Below are positions 11,112 to 23,402 of a DNA stretch of 64,000 bases, in pieces. The notes beneath the pieces are model-generated. The model saw only the letters and a list, made by a program, of their open reading frames with translations, was not told where the DNA came from and did no database searches. Origin of the DNA: Miscanthus floridulus. Taxonomy: Eukaryota > Streptophyta > Magnoliopsida > Poales > Poaceae. Numbering within the stretch: position 1 is the stretch's first letter; the number at the start of each line of letters is the position of its first letter. The stretch spans positions 31,763,983 to 31,827,982 of the forward strand of contig NC_089598.1 in NCBI RefSeq assembly GCF_019320115.1, written 5' to 3'. A program made the position numbers and the translations under genes.

Positions 11112-14100
11112 GTGAACTACAAGACCGGTGGAAGTCATTGGGTTATTGATAGTGGTTGCACTCAACATATGACCGGTGATCCTCGTATGTTCACCTCACT
11201 AGATGAAGAGGTAGATGGGCAAGAGAAAATAACATTTGGAGATAACTCAAAGGGCAAGGTTAAAGGATTGGGCAAAGTGGCAATATCAAATGATCATTCC
11301 ATCTCCAATGTGCTATATGTTGCTTCATTGAGCTTCAACTTGCTATCCGTTGGACAATTGTGTGATCTTGGCTTCCAATGCTTGTTCACCAAGAAGGAGG
11401 TTGTTATATCCAAGGTAGATGACAATCAAGTGATATTCAATGGATTTAGATACAACAACTTATATCTAGTTGACTTCACCTCCGAAGATGCAAATTTGAA
11501 GACTTGCCTATTCACTAAAACAACACTTGGGTGGCTATGGCATAGAAGACTTGCTCATGTTGGGATGAGCTCACTCAAGAAGCTTATGAAGAATGATTTG
11601 GTGAGAGGGTTGAAGGATGTGAAGTTTGAGAAGGACAAGCTTTGTAGTGCATGTCAAGCCAGCAAGCAAGTTGCAAACACTCATCGAACCAAAGCTTTCA
11701 TATCAACCACAAGAGTGCTAGAACTCCTACACATGGATTTATTTGGACCAACAACATACAAGAGTTTGGGAGGGAATCTCTATTGTCTTGTGATTGTGGA
11801 TGACTATTCAAGGTATACATGGGTGTTCTTTCTTCATGATAAATCCGAAGTTGCATCTTGCTTCAAGAAGTTTGCCAAGAGAGCTCAAAATGAATTTGAA
11901 GTGAAGCTCAAGAAGATTAGAAGTGACAATGGCAAAGAATTTGACAACACAAATATTGAAGGCTATTGTGATAAAGTTGGAATCAAACATGAAGTCTCTG
12001 CAACTTATACTCCTCAACAAAATGGTGTAGTTGAGAGGAAGAACCGGACTTTGATCACTCTAGCAAGGACAATGCTAGATGAGTACAACACCCCCGAAGC
12101 TCTATGGGCGGAAGCAATCAACACCGCATGTTATGCATCCAACCACATATTCCTTCAAAAGTTCCTTGGCAAGACACCTTATGAGTTGCTCAATGGGAAG
12201 AAGCCGGACGTCTTATTCTTTAGGGTATTTGGTTGCAAATGCTACATCTATAAGAAGCGGCAACACCTAGGGAAGTTCCAAAGATGTTGTGATATTGGTT
12301 TTCTTGTTGGTTACTCATCGAAGTCCAAATCATATAGAGTGTTTAATCATGCCACCGGTTTGGTTGAAGAAACATATGATGTGGAATTCGATGAATCTAA
12401 CAGCTCCCAAGGAGCACATGAGAATCTCGATGATGTAGGTGATGAACCATTAAGGGAGGCCATGAAGAATATTCTGATGGGAGACATCAAGCCAAAAGAT
12501 GATGAAGATGATGTACAAGTCATTGATCAACCCTCTTCATCAAGTGTGCCACAAGATGGTGAAAAAGATGGGAGAGTAGAAAATGAAGATACTCATATCT
12601 CCCATGAGCAAATGGTGGTACAAGCACAAGATGTTGATGCTCCACAACCTCCTCCCCAATTGGTCAATAGAAGAAATACACCTCTCCTACAAGATCATCC
12701 ACAAGATCTCATCATAGGGAGTCCATCAAAGGGAGTAATGACTCGATCTCAAAAACTTACTTCATTTATTGCTCATCACTCTTTTGTCTCTTGCTATGAG
12801 CCTACCAAGGTAGAAGAAGCTCTAAAAGATCCAGATTGGATCAATGCCATGCATGAAGAGTTGAACAACTTCACTCGCAATGAAGTATGGACTCTTGAAG
12901 AGCGACCAAAAGGTGCAAGAGTCATTGGAACAAAGTGGGTGTTCCACAACAAGCAAGATGATCAAGGTGTTGTTGTGAGGAACAAGGCAAGACTAGTTGC
13001 AAAGGGGTTCTCTCAAGTTGAAGGTTTGGATTTTGGAGAGACCTTTACACCGGTTGCAAGACTAGAAGCCATCCGTATCCTCCTTGCATATGCATCACAT
13101 TATGAAATGAAACTATATCAAATGGATGTGAAAAGTGCATTTTTAAATGGCTTTATTAATGAACTAGTCTATGTTGATCAACCTCCTAGATTTGAAGACC
13201 CTAGATATCCTAATCATGTTTATAGGTTGTCCAAGGCACTATATGGGCTTAAGCAAGCCCCAAGAGCTTGGTATGAGCGCCTTCGGGATTTCCTCATTGA
13301 GAAGGGCTTCACCATTGGGAAGGTCGACACCACACTATTCACCAAGAAGCTTGATGGGCATATCTTCATTTGTCAAGTATATGTTGATGATATCATCTTT
13401 GGATCATCAAATGAAGACTCATGCAAAGAATTTGGTGAATTGATGTCGAAGGAGTTCGAGATGTCCATGATTGGTGAGCTTACATTCTTTCTTGGTTTTC
13501 AAGTCAAGCAAATGAAAGAAGGCATCTTCATCTCTCAAGAGAAATACACAAAAGATCTTCTCAAGAGATTCAAGATGGATGAATGTAAGCCAATCAAGAC
13601 ACCAATGCCTACCAATGGACATCTCGACCTAGATGAGGGAGGTAACCCAGTTGATCAAACTCTCTACCGTTCTATGATTGGTAGCTTATTATATTTAACC
13701 GCATCTAGGCCCAACATCATGTTTAGTGTGTGTATGTGTGCTAGATTTCAAGCTAGTCCTAAGGAAACACATTTAATTGCCGTAAAAAGAATCCTTAGGT
13801 ATCTTAAGCACACACCAAGCATTGGCCTTTGGTATCCCAAAGGAGCTATATTTGAGTTAGTTGGCTATTCCAATTCGGATTATGCCGGATGCAAAGTGGA
13901 TAGAAAAAGCACATCCGGAGGGTGACATTTGCTTGGTAGATCACTTATGTCATGGTCCTCCAAGAAACAAAATAGTGTGGCTTTGTCCACCGCCAAAGCG
14001 GAATACATTGCCACGGGTGCTTGTTGTGCACAAATATTATACATGAAACAAACTTTGCTAGACTATGGTGTAGTTCTAGAAAAGGTACCTCTTTTGTGCG

Positions 14101-14339
14101 ACAATGAAAGTGCGGTAAAACTTGCAAATAATCTGGTTCAACACTCTCGCACCAAGCACATAGATATCCGCCATCACTTTCTAAGAGATCATGTTGCTAA
14201 AAATGATATATCACTAGAAGGTGTAAGAACCGAAGATCAATTAGCGGATATCTTCACTAAACCGCTAGATGAGGCTACATTTTGTAGATTGCGGAATGAG
14301 CTCAATGTTCTTGATTTTAGTAACTTCACTAAAAATTGA
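11112..14339 (+). pseudogene. Element B pol: protease, integrase, RT, RNase H (one stop)
   Basis: This polyprotein is in the same frame as gag and separated from it by TGA (11094) and TAG (11109). Domains in order are protease (WVIDSGCTQHMTGD, about 11139-11180), GAG-pre-integrase finger (HRRLAH..., CSACQASK), and integrase core with DLFGP, RSDNGKEF and NGVVERKNRT. Reverse transcriptase follows (YQMDVKSAFLNG; catalytic YVDDIIFG near 13378-13401), then RNase H ending at KHIDIRHHFLRDHV and DIFTKPL. One TGA at 13923-13925 cuts RNase H. The rest is open to TGA at 14337-14339, with no frameshift. The RNase H motif reads SNSDYAG where the family usually has an Asp at the second position. Confidence 0.93.
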
Positions 14340-15856
14340 GCTTGTGTTGTCCCTTGCATTCATTGTAATATACAACATGTTTATTTTTTGGCAATGCATA
14401 TAGGGCCTGTCTAACATGGTTAAGATAACCGCCAAAAAGCGTGTGAAGAAGCTTAATCTTGGATCAAACTTGACAAGCAACTAGATTTACTTACAAGTAT
14501 TGCATATGCATGAATGTTAATTTGTCGTTTTGTTCCATTTGCCCTCTTATTGCCTATTTTCTTAAAAAGAATTATAGCCTAAGGCAACATATTTTGAAAA
14601 ATATGAGGGTTTGAGAGAGGTCACTCACATCAGTCCCAATTGGTGTTTATTTGGATCTTATTCAAGTTGGGACTTGATTGGGAACAGGTAGCATGGAGGG
14701 ACTTTGAAGATTTGCTAGAAAGGGTGCACCGGACGCTGCACCGGACGCTGCTGTCCAGCGTCCGGTCAGTTCATAGGAGGTGAACTGCTAATGAAGGAGT
14801 GACCGGACGCTGCGTTTGTGCATCCGGTCAGGCAGGGATCCCGCGTCCGGTCGTTTGAAGGAGAAACAGGCTGTACTGACTGGACCCTACCTGCGTCCGG
14901 TCATGGACCATCGGACATGTCCGGTCCCGATTCTAGAGGAATTGGACCTCTCTGGAATCGACCGGACGTTGGGTGGTAGCGTCTGGTCGCTACCACCGGA
15001 GCGTCCGGTCAGTGGATCCCGCGCGGCTTTAGGACTCTTTTCCGTTTCCTTTCTTGTCACGTTTGGGGAATCTATTTAACCGAACCGCCATACCTTTTTC
15101 CCCGCATCCCGCCGTGACCAAGCCGAGCCCTAGCTAGCGCCGCCGCTCCCACGCCCAAGCCTCCGCGCCGCCGTAGCTCGCCGTGCCACCGCAGTCCCGT
15201 GCCTGAGCGCCGCACCGCCACAGCCGCCATCTCCAAGCCGTCGCTGTCCCGTGCCTCTGACTCCGCATAGCCGCACCTGCGCCGCACCGCCACGCCAACC
15301 CTAGCCCACGCGCCACCGAGCAGTGCCACTGCCTTACTCGCCGTCGATCACCAGCGTCGATTCCGTGCTTCTTTGTGCCCCGGTGTGTCCTACGTCGTCG
15401 ACTCACAACCGTTGTGCCGTCGATTTCGCCGGTAAGGCCATGCCCCAGCAACCATTATGCTGCTCGTGACCTAGATTGATTCAATCACTGATGTCAAATC
15501 ACATCCAGGGCCGCCAATTCTTCGCAGAGCTTCGCAAACCCTAACCCTGGTTCAGTGTTTCCCCCGCGCGACGTCTTTTCTTTTCCTGGATCGCTGATCG
15601 TCAGGTAGCTTGCCCATTGTCTCAATTTCGCACCTACATTGCTTGCTTCCTAGGTTTTCACATCTATTAGATATATTGTATTTATTCATATATCCATCTA
15701 TTCTATCGTGCAGCGAGTCGGTGCTGTTGAGGTTCTTGTGGCAGTTGGCAGTCAACTTGGAGCCAAGCTCGCGAGTAAGGATCAAGGCCAAGCCTCGGGA
15801 GTGTCAGTTTGACAGTTGATCTTCATCAGCGGCAGTTCATCCTCTTGTCATATCAG
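14340..15856 (+). other. Element B spacer with inverted-motif cluster and gene-like leader
   Basis: No ORF is convincing here. From 14725 to 15011 the same paired motifs as in the LTR U3 (CCGGACGCTG and its inverse) recur. They are followed by a TATA-like TCTATTTAACC near 15069 and then a GC-rich leader (15080-15600). An AT-rich segment, 15432-15713, begins GGTAAGG and ends CGTGCAG, and so looks like a leader intron. The third ORF starts at 15857. The arrangement resembles a plant gene promoter with a 5' untranslated region. Confidence 0.5.
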
Positions 15857-18373
15857 ATGGCTCGCACCAATAACGTTGGTGGTGGCCCAGGTGATGATGA
15901 TTAGAGGCCCCCGCCTCGCCAGCCTGCAGGATCGAAAGGCAAGTCAACAAAGCAGGTGACATCCAAGAAGCGCAAGTACCCTGACGCAGAGACAGCGAGA
16001 GTAGCTGTAGTTGCTGAGGCCGCAGAGCGTGCCGAGAGAGGCGGTGCCTGCAGTGGAGTTGTCATAGCAGATCAGCTGGCACTAGATGCACAGGACAGAC
16101 TGAGGGAGATTGAGTGACTTCATGGTAGTCCACCTGGGACTATCATGATGGCAGGACATCGTCTAGCTATTGAGGAGCCTTAACGTCAGGGGGAGTCCCA
16201 ATAGGAGCCACAGCAGCAGCCCCCACCAGCAGAGCCTCAGCCAGCCCAGGAGACTCAGGAGGGCCAGCAGGTGGAGGAGACTGAGCCGGCACCCCAGCTA
16301 CGCCGCTCTGGTCGTACCAGTGCTACAATTCCACCAAGGCCAGCTACACAGCGCAAGGGTTCACGCCCACCGCCTAGACCACAGGGTCCACCTCTAGTGG
16401 TACACCTCGACTTGAGGGCAGCTACAGCCAGGCAGGTTCGCCAGCTGCGTTTTGTTGAGTTCAACATGTGGTTCCCTCCGAGGAGGGATGAGAGAGCAGC
16501 AGAGGGGTTCTACACACCGCTCTTGGAGGACTTCTACAACGCATATCTGAACAGTGGGGCAGTGTTCAGATCTCAGAGGGTCTACAGTTTAGAGTCTATT
16601 ATGGCAGCAGCCGGAGAGCACATCCGCCCCTACTTGTCATATTTGCCAGGGCTCGCAGATCTGATTGGCCGGACAGGAGTATATATACCATCTTGGGTCC
16701 GGTAGTTTTATGCTTCACTCTATGTTGATCCGCATCACAACTTCATTCACTTTGCATTCAACGGCAGAGATTACCGGGTGATGAGCTTTAGGGCCCGGGA
16801 GATACTAAGGCTACAGGATCAGCCTGTCAAGTTGCATGAGGTATGCTTTGGATAGCAGGAGCCTCCCAGGCGTCCTCATGGAGGGATGGTGCCCCTAACA
16901 GATCTGGTGCGACATTGCTTCAAGGAGCCTTTCGGTGAGGGGTCGAGCAAGAACCCTAGTGACTTGACTCCTACAGCGAGAGTGCTAGAGGCCATTATCA
17001 GGAGGACACTGCTTCCTAGGTTGGGATATAGGGAGGGTCTGACTCTCTTACAGCTCTGGCTCCTCAACGCCCTGATGCAGCAGACCATGTTCGACATTTG
17101 GGACCTCCTTCTATTAGAGATGGAGGATACTATTGCTAAGGGCTTCAAGGGTCGCAGACAACTTCCTTATGCACACTGGGTCACATTCTTGATGCTCAAG
17201 TGTGTGCAGGTTAGGACCCCTGAGTTGGTTGCAGAGTACAAGGCTGCCACCATAGAGTTTCCCGCATATAACATGGCACAGAGGATCAGGCACAGCACTC
17301 CACAGGCACCAGCTCATCCTAGTCATCGCCTAGATCTTCCAGAGTCAGCAGCTTAGCAGGACGAGATCATTAGAGGCATTGCCGCCACTAAGGAGGAGCA
17401 GCTTGAGACATATCAAGAGATGACCGAGTCCAGTGATAGCTCGGATGATGACTATCTGCCAATTCCTCAGATGCCTCCACACAGACATGATGCAGAGGCC
17501 AGCAGTTCCAGCTCAGCTCCACCAGCACCGTAGACGGATCCCGCATTGATTGCCATTCTTAAGCGGATGCAGCAGGATCAGGCACGACAGGCACAGGAGA
17601 CTGCTGCCAATTTCACACAGTTCCAGGCTCATCAAGACGAGTTCCAAAGGTAGCAACAGCTTCTCTAGTAGTAGCAGCAGCAGATGCATCAGCAGCAGTT
17701 ACTCATGCAGCAGCAGCTTATGGGATTTATGCAGCATGTAGTGACAGCACTTGGGGCCCCACTGCCATAGCCTTCGCCCTAGCTTGCTCAGCCTGCCTCC
17801 ACCACGATGAATCCAGCTATATAGCCTAGCGGGCTTCAGAGTCAGGGACAGCCTCTAGCTCCATTTGCTTCACCCACAGTTCAGGTGTCCCAGTGGTTGT
17901 CCTCACTGGTGGTTGCCCTGCAGTTCACACCATATCACACGGGCTTCTCACCAGAGCAGTCACCCTCACTTTTTGTGCCTGACACGTCAGTCTCTAGGAG
18001 TCTTGGAGCATCTTTCAGCGAGCTGACCGACATGCCTACACCGCCTCATATGCATACCGCCGGTCCTTCTACAGTAGCTCCAGTCACAGTGACTACTCAG
18101 AGGCTCCCCTCGTCTATCGCCTCTTCAGATCCTACGATAGACATACTAGCAGCTTCACAGGCAGCACCAGCCCCAGCTTAGACCCAGACCACTTTAGTGA
18201 CACTTCCTGCCATAGAGGGTCAGTCAGTACAGAGCTCAGGGTCAGATGATGATGGTGCCTAGTTCCAGCTTGCTCCACGTACTTTAGCGCCCGACTCATC
18301 CACTGTAGCCCCACCGACCGACCCTTAGGTTTTGGTGTTTGACGCCAAAGGGGGAGAGGGTTCGAGTATGTAG
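15857..18373 (+). pseudogene. Element B third ORF at the env-like position, 19 in-frame stops
   Basis: One reading frame runs for about 838 codons without a frameshift, from ATGGCTCGCACC at 15857. It holds TAG stops at 15902, 16202, 16703, 16853, 17354, 17531, 17651, 17666, 17669, 17672, 17768, 17780, 17822, 18179, 18260, 18326 and 18371, TGA at 16115 and TAA at 16181. The last one or two TAGs could be the true end. The N-terminal part is basic and Pro/Gln-rich. The middle (about 16440-17330) is a folded-looking domain with EFNMWFPPRRDERAAEGFYT and FYASLYVDPHHNFIHFAF. The C-terminal part is Gln/Pro/Ser-rich. The position matches the env-like ORF of SIRE-type elements, but I see no signal peptide, fusion peptide or clear membrane anchor. 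The middle domain recalls plant transposon-associated proteins of unknown function. Confidence 0.65.
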
Positions 18374-18823
18374 ACTCAGGGGGAGCATGATCTAGGGGGA
18401 GCTAGTTATCTAGTATTAGCTTTTTATATACATTTGGAGTTTTATTTGTGTGATACACTATTACTTATGCATTCGTGTGTTTACTTTCGTGCACATTATT
18501 ATATCTATGTGATAGTGCTATCTACATGATTGTGATATATGACATGTGAGCTCTCTACTTTACATTATGTATATGTCATATCACTTGTGTTATGCTCATT
18601 TGCCTTTGCTTCCGCGCTTATACTCCGATGCAAATGAGCTTTGTTACTTGTACTCATGCTTAATTCATATTCTTTGAGTACACTATGTTGGCTTAGGTCA
18701 TATAAGCTTGACTAACACTTTTGTTCTTATCGACAAAAGCTTATATGAACCAAGCCCATAAAAAACCTCACTCTTTCACATACTCGAGGTGGTATTGTCA
18801 TCAATCACCAAAAAGGGAGAGAT
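18374..18823 (+). other. Element B 3' spacer and polypurine tract
   Basis: This AT-rich noncoding stretch ends in the purine run AAAAAGGGAGAGAT (18810-18823), directly before the 3' LTR. That is the expected primer for plus-strand DNA synthesis. Confidence 0.85.
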
Positions 18824-20393
18824 TGAAAGCATCTAGGCCCCTAGTTGGGTTTCGGTGATTAATGATAATACAAGATTACTATGACTAACGTGTGTTTTGT
18901 AGATGCAATTAAGTTAGGTCATGGTAATGGAGATCGATTGGGCAATCAAAGTTGTCATGCCCCTACGATGGAAATCATTTCAGTTTTCAAAGGATGGACG
19001 ACAAGGTTAAGGATGACTAGTTCTAAGTGTCGATTGGAGTTGGAGTGACACTTAGAGTAGTTTAGGACTTTGTTTTTCCTTTGGCCGTACTATTAAGGGG
19101 GGTATGGATGGGTAGCTTGACCTAGTTGAGTCTAGTGAGTTAGGTGTGGTGCACACTTGTTAAAACTAGCTCTAGGTAGCTCCTATGAATGCCTAAGATC
19201 CTTTGGAGCAAACTTTATTCACATATGTTCGAGAGTTGGAAGTGAATGGAGGGTCAAATGCTGACCGAACACTGGCCCTGGTGCAACCGGACGCAGGCCG
19301 CAGGGTCCGGTCAGTTCATTTGATCAACAGTCTGTGTTCGATGTGACCGGACGCTGAAGAGGTCAAGTGTCCGGACACTGAAAGGCAGTGTCCGGTCGAC
19401 TCCAGTAAGGTTCCAGAGAAGGGAATCTACGACCGGACGTGTCCGGTCAGTACTGACCGGACCCTGAGGGTTTAGCGTCCAGTCGAGTCTAGTAAGGTTC
19501 CAGTAAGGGTTTCATGTGACCGGACGCGTCCAGTCAGTAGTGACCGAACCCTGCCAGCGTCTGGTCAACTCATTTTTACTGGTTCGCGGGTTGAACTGAT
19601 CGGAGCATCCGGTCAACACGACCGGAGCGTTCGGTCACCCCGTAGAAACTCATAACGGTTCGTTTTTCAGGCTGCCTTATAAATAGAAGCTCCACTCGTG
19701 TGTGGAGTTACTTTTGCTCATTCCAATAGCTGAGAAACACGTTTGTGAGTGCCAAGAAGAGCAAGGTCCTAGTGAGGTGATTGAGATTTGAGAATCCAAG
19801 AGAGTAGCCTCATTAGTGAATCAAGAGTAGCCAAGTGTGCATCCATCTTCTCATTAGGCTTCACGTGGTCTAGTGAGAGTTCATGCTTGTTACTCTTGGT
19901 GATCACCATCACCTAGATGGCTTGGTGGTGGTTGGGAGCTTGGTGATCACCCGGCAGAGCTTGTGGGTGACCCAACTCAAGTTGTGAGCGACTTTGGGTG
20001 ATTCGCCGCGACGGAGTGTCGAAGAATCAACCCGTAGAGAGCACTTGATCCTTGCACGGATCAAGGGGGAGCTACACCCTTGCGTGGGTGCTCCAACAAG
20101 GACTAGTGGGGAGTGGCGACTCTCCGATACCTCGACCAAACATCGCCGTGTCCCTCTCTTTCCTTACTTTGAGCATTTACTTTGAGCAATTCAATACTTG
20201 TATTTACATTCATAGAATTGCCATACTAGAGTAAGTTTGGAACATAGGTTGCAAGTCCTTTGTGCGTTAGTTTGATAGAAACACTTTTCTAGGCTCAAGG
20301 GGTTAATTGGGCTATCCGTAGGATTTGATTATTGAAAGAAAATTTAGAATTAGCCCAATTCACCCCCCCCTCTTGGGCATCTTGATCCTTTCA
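18824..20393 (+). repeat. Element B 3' LTR
   Basis: The LTR is 1,570 bp, from TGAAAGCATC to GATCCTTTCA. It is 24 bp longer than the 5' LTR because of a segment near 19276-19300. Differences from the 5' copy include many C/T and G/A changes in the CpG-rich motif cluster (for example GACCGAACACTG against GACCGGACGCTG). Confidence 0.95.
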
Positions 20394-20398
20394 CATAC

Positions 20399-21720
20399 TC
20401 AACACCCATCTGCCTTCTCAAGAAGGGTTCAGAGGGGTCCGCCTACATAATCTCCCCCAAAGGAGAAGCTGTCAGGTCGCCCAAGTCAATCGAACGGCTC
20501 GAACCGCCACCGAAATACAAAAAAACAAAGAACAATGATTCTTATGTAGGTTACTCCAACCTCGTCGCAAACATCAGGGCCCGAACCCCGCACAAACACA
20601 TCTGGTAGGAGCTTTTCCGTCACTGATGCCACCAAGGTAACATTACCGACCCCGCCTTCATTTCGATTAAATTATACATTCAAGCATTACATATGCAAAA
20701 CGTTGCATCCCAACGCTTCATGTCGCGTCACGAAACGGCTATCGCCTCATTCGATATAGGTGGTAGCAGGCCGAGGTTCGAAGGCTGGCCCATGAAGGGC
20801 TCGAGGCCGCCTCGTGCCGAATAGAGCCATGGAGAAATAACTGAGACGAGCCCTAGTGGCCCTGCCTGACCCCGCTTAGAAGCGGACAGGGACGTCTCAA
20901 CCTTTTCTCGTTCGATTCTAAACCCCGAGCAAAACCCACAGAATCTCCATCGAGGAGAGGCCATCGGGCCACCTAAGCTTATCGAACAGCTCGGGCATCT
21001 GCTGGGAGGCAGGTTAAGAAGTTGTGGAGTGCCACCAGAAGGCTATGCCGACCCCATCAGCAAATGATGGACCCAGATTCCACACGAACGTACCCATTAG
21101 CGAGCTCATTGAGCGCGATACTCGAGCCATCGAGGCAAGTGTCGCTTACTCAGCCCCTCCGATTGCGAAAATCGAGGATGGGGTAACACACAAAATATGG
21201 CTGACCCCTATCAGACCCTGACAAGGCTCGGGGGCTCGAGCCGCTCAACACAGGGACACAGGTTTGAAGGCCCTTCCTTGCTGACCCCATAGAATCCAAT
21301 TTGGGGAATTCTGTTGGAAGGCAGGGCGGGGAATAGTGCGATGCCATCCAAGGACTTCGCCGACCCTATCACAAAAACCACAGAATGGGGTTCCATCTGA
21401 ATGTTCTGGTCTCTAGTAACACCCGACCCCAGCAAATGCAAGGGGTTGGACCTTACCCAGGGGCTGGTTAAGGTATGGCTACCTCCCTTCCTCTTTTTAA
21501 AACAATCATTACATCAGATTCCCTCCTCGCGTCAAGACCAGCAGCAAGATTCAGAGGAACAGATTGGTAAGACCGCAAAAACCAAATGGCCAGACGGCTA
21601 TGGGAAGATGGTGAAATCTAACAAAACAAAATTACGAAGCAAAATCATGAAATTGCTTCCAGACTCAAAAGTACCAACACTTGTTCACATATTACATATA
21701 AATCTTGCTCATTCGACTGA
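20399..21720 (+). other. Element A noncoding region after the copia insertion
   Basis: I see no supportable gene here. The short ORFs (for example 20728-20964 and 21211-21441, minus strand) have no recognisable domains. A fourth copy of the purine motif CTCGGGGGCT is at 21227. Confidence 0.5.
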
Positions 21721-23402
21721 CTACTTCCACGAAGGGAGAACCGCTTCTTTCAATCTGTCCACCAGGTCCCGCGCAAGAGGTGTCACCGCCTTCTCCATCT
21801 CGTCCAGCTCAGGATCTTCATAAATAGGCACGAAGCCTTGACTCATCACCTTCAAATTGATTTCCCGATCATAATGAGAATGGGCGACAGCAAAGGCTTG
21901 GGTGATCCCGGCACGAAAGGCATCTTCCTCAAGTTGGCCCACCCGCGCCGTGATACCTGCGGCATGAGCCGTGAGTGGGCTGGTCTCCACCAGCTCCACC
22001 ATCACCTCGGGGTCAGCGGCGGTAGGCCCGCCTTCCCCATCCACCAATCCTCGGCCGGCATGCCATGCGAAGCGGCGGACTCTCCGGCCTCCACCGACCT
22101 CACTAACTCACTTCCCTCCGCGTGGAACGGGAAGGGTCCCTACACAGATGGGTGGGCACTTGTCAGTGTGTCCTCGTCCTCCAGGATGCCCCAATCCACA
22201 TCGACGGCTACCTCGTCGTCATCGTCATCATCGTCGTCGTCATCATCACTGCTCACGTCCTCTCCCCGATCCTATGCTTCCGGCTTCAATCGTCTCTCCT
22301 CCTTCATCTGCTCCCTTGCCTTCTTGTCCTGCTTGGCCACAAGGCGATTCGCCGCTGCCAGGGCCTTGTTCTTTGGCAGCGGAACCGGACTGTCTTTGAA
22401 GACTAGCCCCCCCGGCTGGTCCCAACGTCGCAAAAGCGAGTATAAAAAATGGAGATTTAGGAAAAAGAAAGAGCACGGGAGAAGAAGGCTTACGAATTCG
22501 AAGAACCTAGGTTCTGGCCGCATTAGGGGATGTTTGGGCACCGGATACACAATGTCGAGGACACCGCCTGTGGAATCCTTCGTCGGCTCCATCGCCTCCT
22601 TAATGCGCTGCGCCACTTTTGAGAAAGGGAGCACCTCGTCAACAAGCACCATCCCCTCGAACGACATCCCAGGCATCATCTGATGTAGGGGAAGCACACG
22701 CGCCATCAGCGGCGCCACCCTCCTCGCATGATAGGCACCGATAATCCCCACCCCCTTTATGCCCCATTCCTTCAGGACTTGAAGGGTAGAAAGAAGGTCG
22801 GAAAGGTGCTTCTTGTCTTTGAACTGGACGCCCCAAGCCCACGACTTCGGAGCCTCTTCAATAAGGCGCCCGGTGTACCTCGGCAGGGTGGCACTCACAT
22901 CATCCCTGACATAAAACCACTGCGAGTGCCATCCCTTGTTAGAGGTCTCCAGATGCATGAACGGGTAACCCCTCGACCGGGTATGGCGCAGATGAACGCT
23001 GGCACATCCCATTAGCACATTCACCTCTTTCCCCCCAATCCGCCTCTTCGACAAACTGACGGCAAAGAAATACCGCCATAGATCAAAATGGGGATCGATG
23101 CACAGGAAACCCTCGCACAAGGCAACAAACACCACCATATGTTGAACCCCATTGGGAGTTAGATGTTGCAGGTCCACCTCATAATAATCCAGCAGCCCCC
23201 GAAGGAATCTATGCGTGGGTACCACAAATCTCCACTCATGGAAGATGGCGAAAGACACGACATACCCTTCGGGCGGTGCCGACTCACCCTCATCACCAAG
23301 TAGCAGCCACTCCTAGATGGCGGACAGTGGACGGAGAAGGCCACGGTGGATGAGGCCCTCCAAACGCCGAGAGGTGATGCTAGATCTGCCCCACAACCCC
23401 AT
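21721..23402 (-). pseudogene. Element A antisense gene, PF04195-like (gypsy-type transposon protein)
   Basis: This gene runs opposite to the element. Reading from the ATG at 23402, the frame contains a TAG at 23313-23315 and then the conserved block HRFLRGLLDYYEVDLQHL, CEGFLCIDPHFDLWRYFF and WHSQWFYVRD. This matches the plant 'putative gypsy type transposon' domain (PF04195) found antisense in Tat elements. After RPEPRFFEF (about 22490) comes GTAAGC and a pyrimidine-rich stretch that translates as an odd hydrophobic run. Coding resumes at GGLVFKDSP (about 22400), so 22400-22490 looks like an intron. An acidic Asp repeat (about 22210-22260) and a C-terminal helical region (to 21721) follow with further stops. 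The role of these proteins is unknown. Confidence 0.75.

Larger units (their letters stand above)
7098..20393 (+). mobile_element. Element B, complete SIRE/Maximus-type Ty1/copia retrotransposon
   Basis: This is a full copia element of 13,296 bp with two LTRs, a tRNA-iMet primer site, a gag ORF, a nearly open pol ORF, a long third ORF region and a polypurine tract. The domain order protease-integrase-RT-RNase H defines Ty1/copia. The large gag with a coiled coil and a long region between pol and the 3' LTR suit the SIRE/Maximus lineage. The LTR ends pair as TGAAAG...CTTTCA, but in the 5' LTR the first bases read TAAAAG. It is nested in element A with target duplication CATAC. The gag and pol frames are nearly intact, so the insertion is fairly recent. 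Confidence 0.95.

Noticed and set aside
15857..18373. Reassigned TAG codon (TAG read as Gln)
   Set aside because: No grass nuclear genome is known to use TAG for Gln, and host and gag-pol genes end at normal stops. C-to-T change at CAG explains the pattern more simply.
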